From NCBI GenBank assembly GCA_028671895.1, contig CM053810.1, positions 60,265,501 to 60,329,500 on the forward strand: DNA of 64,000 nt, in the 5' to 3' direction. This DNA comes from Oenanthe sinensis (taxonomy: Eukaryota > Streptophyta > Magnoliopsida > Apiales > Apiaceae). A model generated the notes under the pieces. That model did no database searches, was not told the DNA's origin, and saw nothing but the letters and a program-made list of their open reading frames with translations. A program made the position numbers and the translations under genes. Of the stretch, positions 59,954 through 64,000 are shown in pieces. Positions within the stretch are counted from its first letter, which is position 1. Every line of letters begins with the position of its first letter.

Positions 59954-60462
59954 GCTCCCTTATCCACAGGCACATGATCCGATTCTTGCAGGGCAGTACC
60001 ACTGGCGCGATTCCGTATGGCTTAGTGGTTGTTCGTCTGTGTGTTGATGTGGGTATTCACTAGCCGGCGGAGGAACAGTTGCAACTTCCTGCGAGTGCCA
60101 TTGACACGGCGGCGATAGCTCGACTCCCTGAATGGGACGGTGGTGTACCGCATCCCCGTGGCTTGGGGTATATTGTGGGTGGTGACGTGCCACCAAGACA
60201 GCAGAGGGAGGCTAGGGCTGGATCTTCTAGGGCACCGCCAGCTGTGGCTAGTGCTGGTATGGGTGAGGCTCATTTTAGGAGGTTAGCACGGCGGATGGAC
60301 GCAGTTGCTGATCGGCAGAGCCGGTTTGCGGCTGACCTGACTCAGGCTCTTGGTGCAGCTTTCCTAGCTACAGGTGTACAGGTCGATTGGCCTGTTTATG
60401 GGGCTGGCACCGTGTATCCCCCACCGGATTCACCCGAGGAGGGTGACTCTGCTGAGGATTGA
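59954..60462 (+). pseudogene. Extra ORF of Athila type, broken C-terminal part
   Basis: Downstream of the frame change, another frame stays open except for a TAG at 60061-60063, then runs from before 60079 to TGA 60460-60462. The translated end is Ala/Pro/Arg-rich with FRRLARRMDAVADRQSRFAA and an acidic tail EEGDSAED. One frameshift and one stop separate it from the N-terminal part, so this copy of the ORF is non-functional. Confidence 0.7.
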
Positions 60463-61720
60463 GGTATTTCTGCACACTTTCTTCGTTTCTTGCCTTCAAT
60501 GGGGACATTGAATATTTTAAAGTTTGGGGGTAGGAAATGGAGATTGTAGTTAGATGCATATAGGACATGTAGTTGTAGTGTTTGTCATGCATTTTGTTTT
60601 AATTGTCCATATAGAGCATTTTGTTTGAAAATTTTTGTTCATATGAATCCATGTTAGTTGCATTTCATAGCATGCATATTTCATGATCTCTTCGGACGAA
60701 CTAATTCTGTTTGATAAGTCGATGGCAATTGGAGTGTGGTATTGATGAGCAGAGGGATGATTTACAGTCCTTATGAAATTGATTTGCATGTTTCAGAAGC
60801 ACATTTATTTACACAGTCTCGTCGGTTGCTTTTGGGCTAGGTTGAGTCATGCCTATTTAGTTGTTTTAGAATTAATCGCATGTTTATATCTAGAATGTTT
60901 GTTATTCCCTTGATAATGTACGAATACCAAAGTATAAGTTTGGGGGAAAACAAAGATTCATGCTGATTGTTAATGTTTGTCAAGTATGGCTAGGCGTCAA
61001 ATGGCTAGTAGCCGGCTCATATTTTTATGAGTAGTCTAGGGTTGGAATTGAGAATTCTCATTCCAGATTCTGTTTAAAAAAGAAAAAAGAAAAAAAAAAG
61101 AAAAAAAAAAGAGAAAAAAAAAAAGAGTCATGTGAATAATTCGAGGCAAAATTAACCAGGGTGAGCTCTTTAATACTCGGGCAATTAAGTTCGAGGGGAC
61201 TTTGTGCCTAGTGACCTAAGGCTTTTTATAGTCTGGGATCCACTAACCTAACGCTCGCTACATGGGTATTATTGTATAAGCCTTTAGGGGTCTCATCCAT
61301 TGCACGGTTAAATAAGCCTATGTATTGTGTTATGTGTCGTAGTGGTGGTTTAGCAATAAAGTGTGATTCCCTGCCTAACTCAAATGAATGACGGCGGTGT
61401 TTGTATGTTATGGAGTGTTTACCACTCATTCTGTTTATAAGCAGGTGATTGTCTTGGCGAAAAATAGGTATGATTTTGATCTAGTGTCAGAGTATATTTG
61501 ATGAGCATCGCACACACACACGTTTCTGTTCATGTAGTATCGGTATAAGGGGACTTGGTCGAGCTCTGTTCGGATGTATCACATCTCTTTGAGACTTGGG
61601 ATTATCGATTGGTTTTGGTGAGTTCGAGGGGGTCCTTGCATTTTCATAGTAATTGCATTCATGCATTGCATTGCCTTAGATTGTTTAGAGTCTGTTTATG
61701 CTTGGGGACAAGCATCGGTT
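60463..61720 (+). other. Non-coding region before the 3' LTR
   Basis: No ORF is supported. It contains two extra copies of AAGTTTGGGGG (60520-60530, 60936-60946), identical to the core of the final polypurine tract, and an A-rich run with G interruptions at about 61075-61128. Long non-coding 3' regions are usual in Athila elements. Confidence 0.7.
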
Positions 61721-61734
61721 TAAGTTTGGGGGTG
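61721..61734 (+). other. Polypurine tract
   Basis: TAAGTTTGGGGGTG directly abuts the TG of the 3' LTR and would prime plus-strand synthesis. Confidence 0.8.
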
Positions 61735-63140
61735 TGTTAGTGGACTTTTTTGTCCACTATATACGTTCCAATTTGGCTTAAATTGATCGCTAGTGCCCAA
61801 GTATTTAGTGTCTTTTGATGTGTTTTATGTTTTTGGTGTGCAGATTCCCAAGCGAAGGAGAATTGATGAATATTTGCATAAATTGGTGGTACATGAGCTA
61901 GGAATTAAAAGGAGGAAGATCAAGGCTTGAGCTGAGGTCGAAAGAAGGCAAGACGAGTCGCTAAAGGAGCAAAGTTTCAAGGAATTCAACTGCAGGGCAG
62001 AAGCATCAGGCGCGCCCTCCCTTCAGCAAGCGCGCCCGCGCTCCTTTAAGCAGGCGCGCCCGCGCCCTGCCAAGCGCCCCCGCGCCACATCCGAGCTCCA
62101 GTTGCTGATTTTTGCAGTTTGGTCCGTTTTGAAGCCCAGGAAGCAGCAAGCCCATGGATCATTATTTTATGTAACCTAGTATAAAAACATAAGGATTATT
62201 ATTATTATCTATCTAGAAAATTCAGTAAGCACGTAGGGTTTTATTATCAGTCAAGAGGCAGAGTACTTTGTGAGCCGTCAAGCTATTTTTCTTTTGTAAT
62301 TTTCTACACGTGGATTATCGGTTGTTTCTTTTACTCTTGCAATTAATATCAATCTTTTATGTTTAATTGTTTATTTACTATGTTTTCATATGAACCCATG
62401 ATGTCGGCTAGGCCAATTATGGGCTAATCGTTGTCATGGGGTTTTAATGGATTTTTCTATCGATTCTAGATATTGATTGTTTTTATGCCTAAGTGTGTGA
62501 TTGTTATGGATATCCTAGTATGGTTAAGCTTATTCGTTGTAAATGCGTCGCGAACATTTATGATTGTTTGTTAAATCCTTGTGAATGCGAAAGTGGATCT
62601 AGGGTTTAGAACATGCCATGCTAGCATAGGTTTTTGCATGTTAAGAGCATGTATTAATTTGTGGTGTAATTCTAACCGTCTTGCACTGACTATGTGATTT
62701 TATGGATTCTTGTGCTTAAGCCATTATGTTTTCAATCTCTATAGACATATAGGGACTAAGTATAGTGGTTGACTATTTGACTTCTATCTTTTGTGGATGT
62801 TCATTAGGATGGTATGCGTGCAACGAAAGTTGGCGTTTATCAGTTTAGAGGGTCTGATCAGTTATCATCACTTTCACATGCTAGGTTGAAAAGGCATAAG
62901 ATTCTAGATGAGATAGTTAATGAAGTTAAAATCCCATGTTTATTTAATATAAGTAATTCTTTAAGTTTTAATCATTAGTTTAATCAAACTCCAGTTGTTA
63001 TTTTCTTAGCAGTGGTAGTTAATCATACTCTGGTGTATAAGTGAACTAAACGTAAGCAAGTTGAGTCTCTGTGGGAACGAATCCTACTTATTTCTATATT
63101 ACTTGTGACCACGTTCTCTTGCGTGAATAAAGTGCGAACA
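61735..63140 (+). repeat. 3' LTR
   Basis: Same length as the 5' LTR with about six transitions. At the GC-rich block it keeps CGCGCC where the 5' LTR has TGCACC, so the CpG sites here look undecayed. Confidence 0.96.
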
Positions 63141-63145
63141 GCTAT
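63141..63145. repeat. Target-site duplication GCTAT, right
   Basis: Exact match of 51905-51909. Confidence 0.95.
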
Positions 63146-63689
63146 CCTCTGGGTGCGCACTGGGTAAACTCACACAATAGCCTGCAAATCACGTGAAGGT
63201 AAACCACACAAGTGCGACGGGCTCTGGCCCAGGATGACATAATCACACATATCTACCAATTGACCAATGTAGGTGTAGCTGACTTTTAATAAATAAATTA
63301 ATATTTATTCATTTAAAAATAAAATTAATAAGTATTTTTAAATAAATTTCTATAATATATTAAAATTATATATTTATTAAATATTTTCAATATCAAAAAT
63401 AATTTTAATAAATTTAAAATTTATTATGAGGCCACCGCTTTGCAGTTTTTCACTAGTGTACGTATAAATTTAAAGCAAATTTAAAATATAATTAAAAAAT
63501 GAAATTTATATAATATGTCCCAAATTACTATACTCATTTATCAACATGTCTCTTTTTATATTTATTTTATGAATATGTCTTATTATCTTATTAACACACT
63601 TAAATATAAATATTAATATTAATATACCCTTAGAGTTACTTAACATATTTTATATAACTTGTGACTAATAATTAAAGAGTTGATATATA
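63146..63689. other. Split unidentified repeat and AT-rich DNA
   Basis: The first about 140 bp (CCTCTGGGTGCGCACTGG, GTGCGACGGGCTCTGGCCC) are much richer in G+C than the surroundings and continue the CCTGCAGCC sequence left of the retrotransposon. The retrotransposon therefore landed in an older repeat, whose family I cannot name. The rest is AT-rich and empty. Confidence 0.45.
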
Positions 63690-64000
63690 CTCCCTTCATC
63701 CCAATTTAGATTGCCCTTTTACAAATTTCACACATATTAAGAAATATTAAATGATTATAACTTTTTCCATATCTGCCCACATTTATTATGATTCCGTTTG
63801 AGATTGCTGTTTAAAACTGTTGTGTTGTTGAAAAAAGTGCTGGCAGAAAAATCATATGAGTGTTTGGTAATTTTTTTGATTTGTTTATATTCTGAGATAT
63901 AATATAAAAAAATAATATTTTTGAGATGTTTGATAATAAAAAATGAACATGTTTCTATATAAGAATATGTTTCCTTGCTGATTGATGTGACTTGAGGTTA
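63690..64000. mobile_element. Left end of a Stowaway-like MITE, truncated
   Basis: TA|CTCCCTTCATCCCAATTTAG is a typical Stowaway start, but no matching right end appears before the window closes. From about 63790 another element may begin (ATTCCGTTTGAGATTGCTG). Confidence 0.5.

Larger units (their letters stand above)
51910..63140 (+). mobile_element. Athila-type Ty3/gypsy LTR retrotransposon, complete but mutated
   Basis: The 11,231-bp element has two 1406-bp LTRs (TGTTAG...GAACA), a perfect 5-bp GCTAT duplication, a primer site complementary to tRNA-Asp and a purine-rich tract before the 3' LTR. Protein order is gag, protease, reverse transcriptase, RNase H, integrase, which is Ty3/gypsy order. 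The gag type and an extra ORF between integrase and the 3' LTR fit the Athila lineage. By eye the LTRs differ at about six of 1406 positions, all transitions, so insertion is recent. One stop inside the reverse transcriptase and breaks in the extra ORF make this copy defective on its own. Confidence 0.93.

Overview
This window is nuclear DNA of a flowering plant, most likely a eudicot and possibly an asterid. It is AT-rich, its genes have many GT-AG introns, and the spaces between genes are packed with plant transposable elements. I cannot name the species. No prokaryotic features such as operons, CRISPR arrays or ribosome-binding sites are present. I did not find an obviously new multi-gene system. 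The unusual content is in gene remodelling and transposon structure.

Layout. (1) 66-7016, + strand: an ALE2-like receptor kinase gene. Its proline-rich extracellular part has grown by tandem duplication of exon-intron modules, and an intron carries a MITE with a 68-bp perfect palindrome. (2) 7-16 kb: intergenic DNA with MITEs, nested and tandem Helitrons, a 1.07-kb direct duplication, two Stowaway MITEs and a small orphan gene fragment. (3) 16-28.2 kb, - strand: a triplicated F-box gene. Copy 1 (18221-19432) is intact, the middle copy is badly decayed, and copy 3 is a young pseudogene with frameshifts. A solo LTR with a dense WTCGAGAAGTC array lies inside the middle copy. (4) 28.2-34 kb: a 65-bp triple repeat, Tourist-like MITEs, a Mutator-like MITE nested in a Harbinger-like element, and a CCGAT-rich inverted-repeat element. 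(5) 34086-35144, +: a fourth, broken F-box gene. (6) 37.5-40.3 kb: an inverted-repeat transposon with a recurring motif, then a LINE tail.

(7) 40771-48600, +: a complete 15-exon gene for the WD40 histone-binding protein MSI4/FVE, a chromatin regulator of flowering time and cold response. This is the best-supported gene. (8) 51910-63140, +: a young, complete Athila-type Ty3/gypsy retrotransposon. It has 1406-bp LTRs, a perfect 5-bp target duplication, a tRNA-Asp primer site, gag-pol broken by one stop codon in the reverse transcriptase, and a broken extra ORF. (9) 63.1-64 kb: repeat fragments.

The host genes act separately: a plasma-membrane receptor kinase (epidermis and cuticle development in Arabidopsis ALE2), F-box proteins for SCF ubiquitin ligases, and a nuclear chromatin adaptor. 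Exon borders were placed by eye from splice signals, reading phase and remembered family structure. No alignment or transcript data were available.
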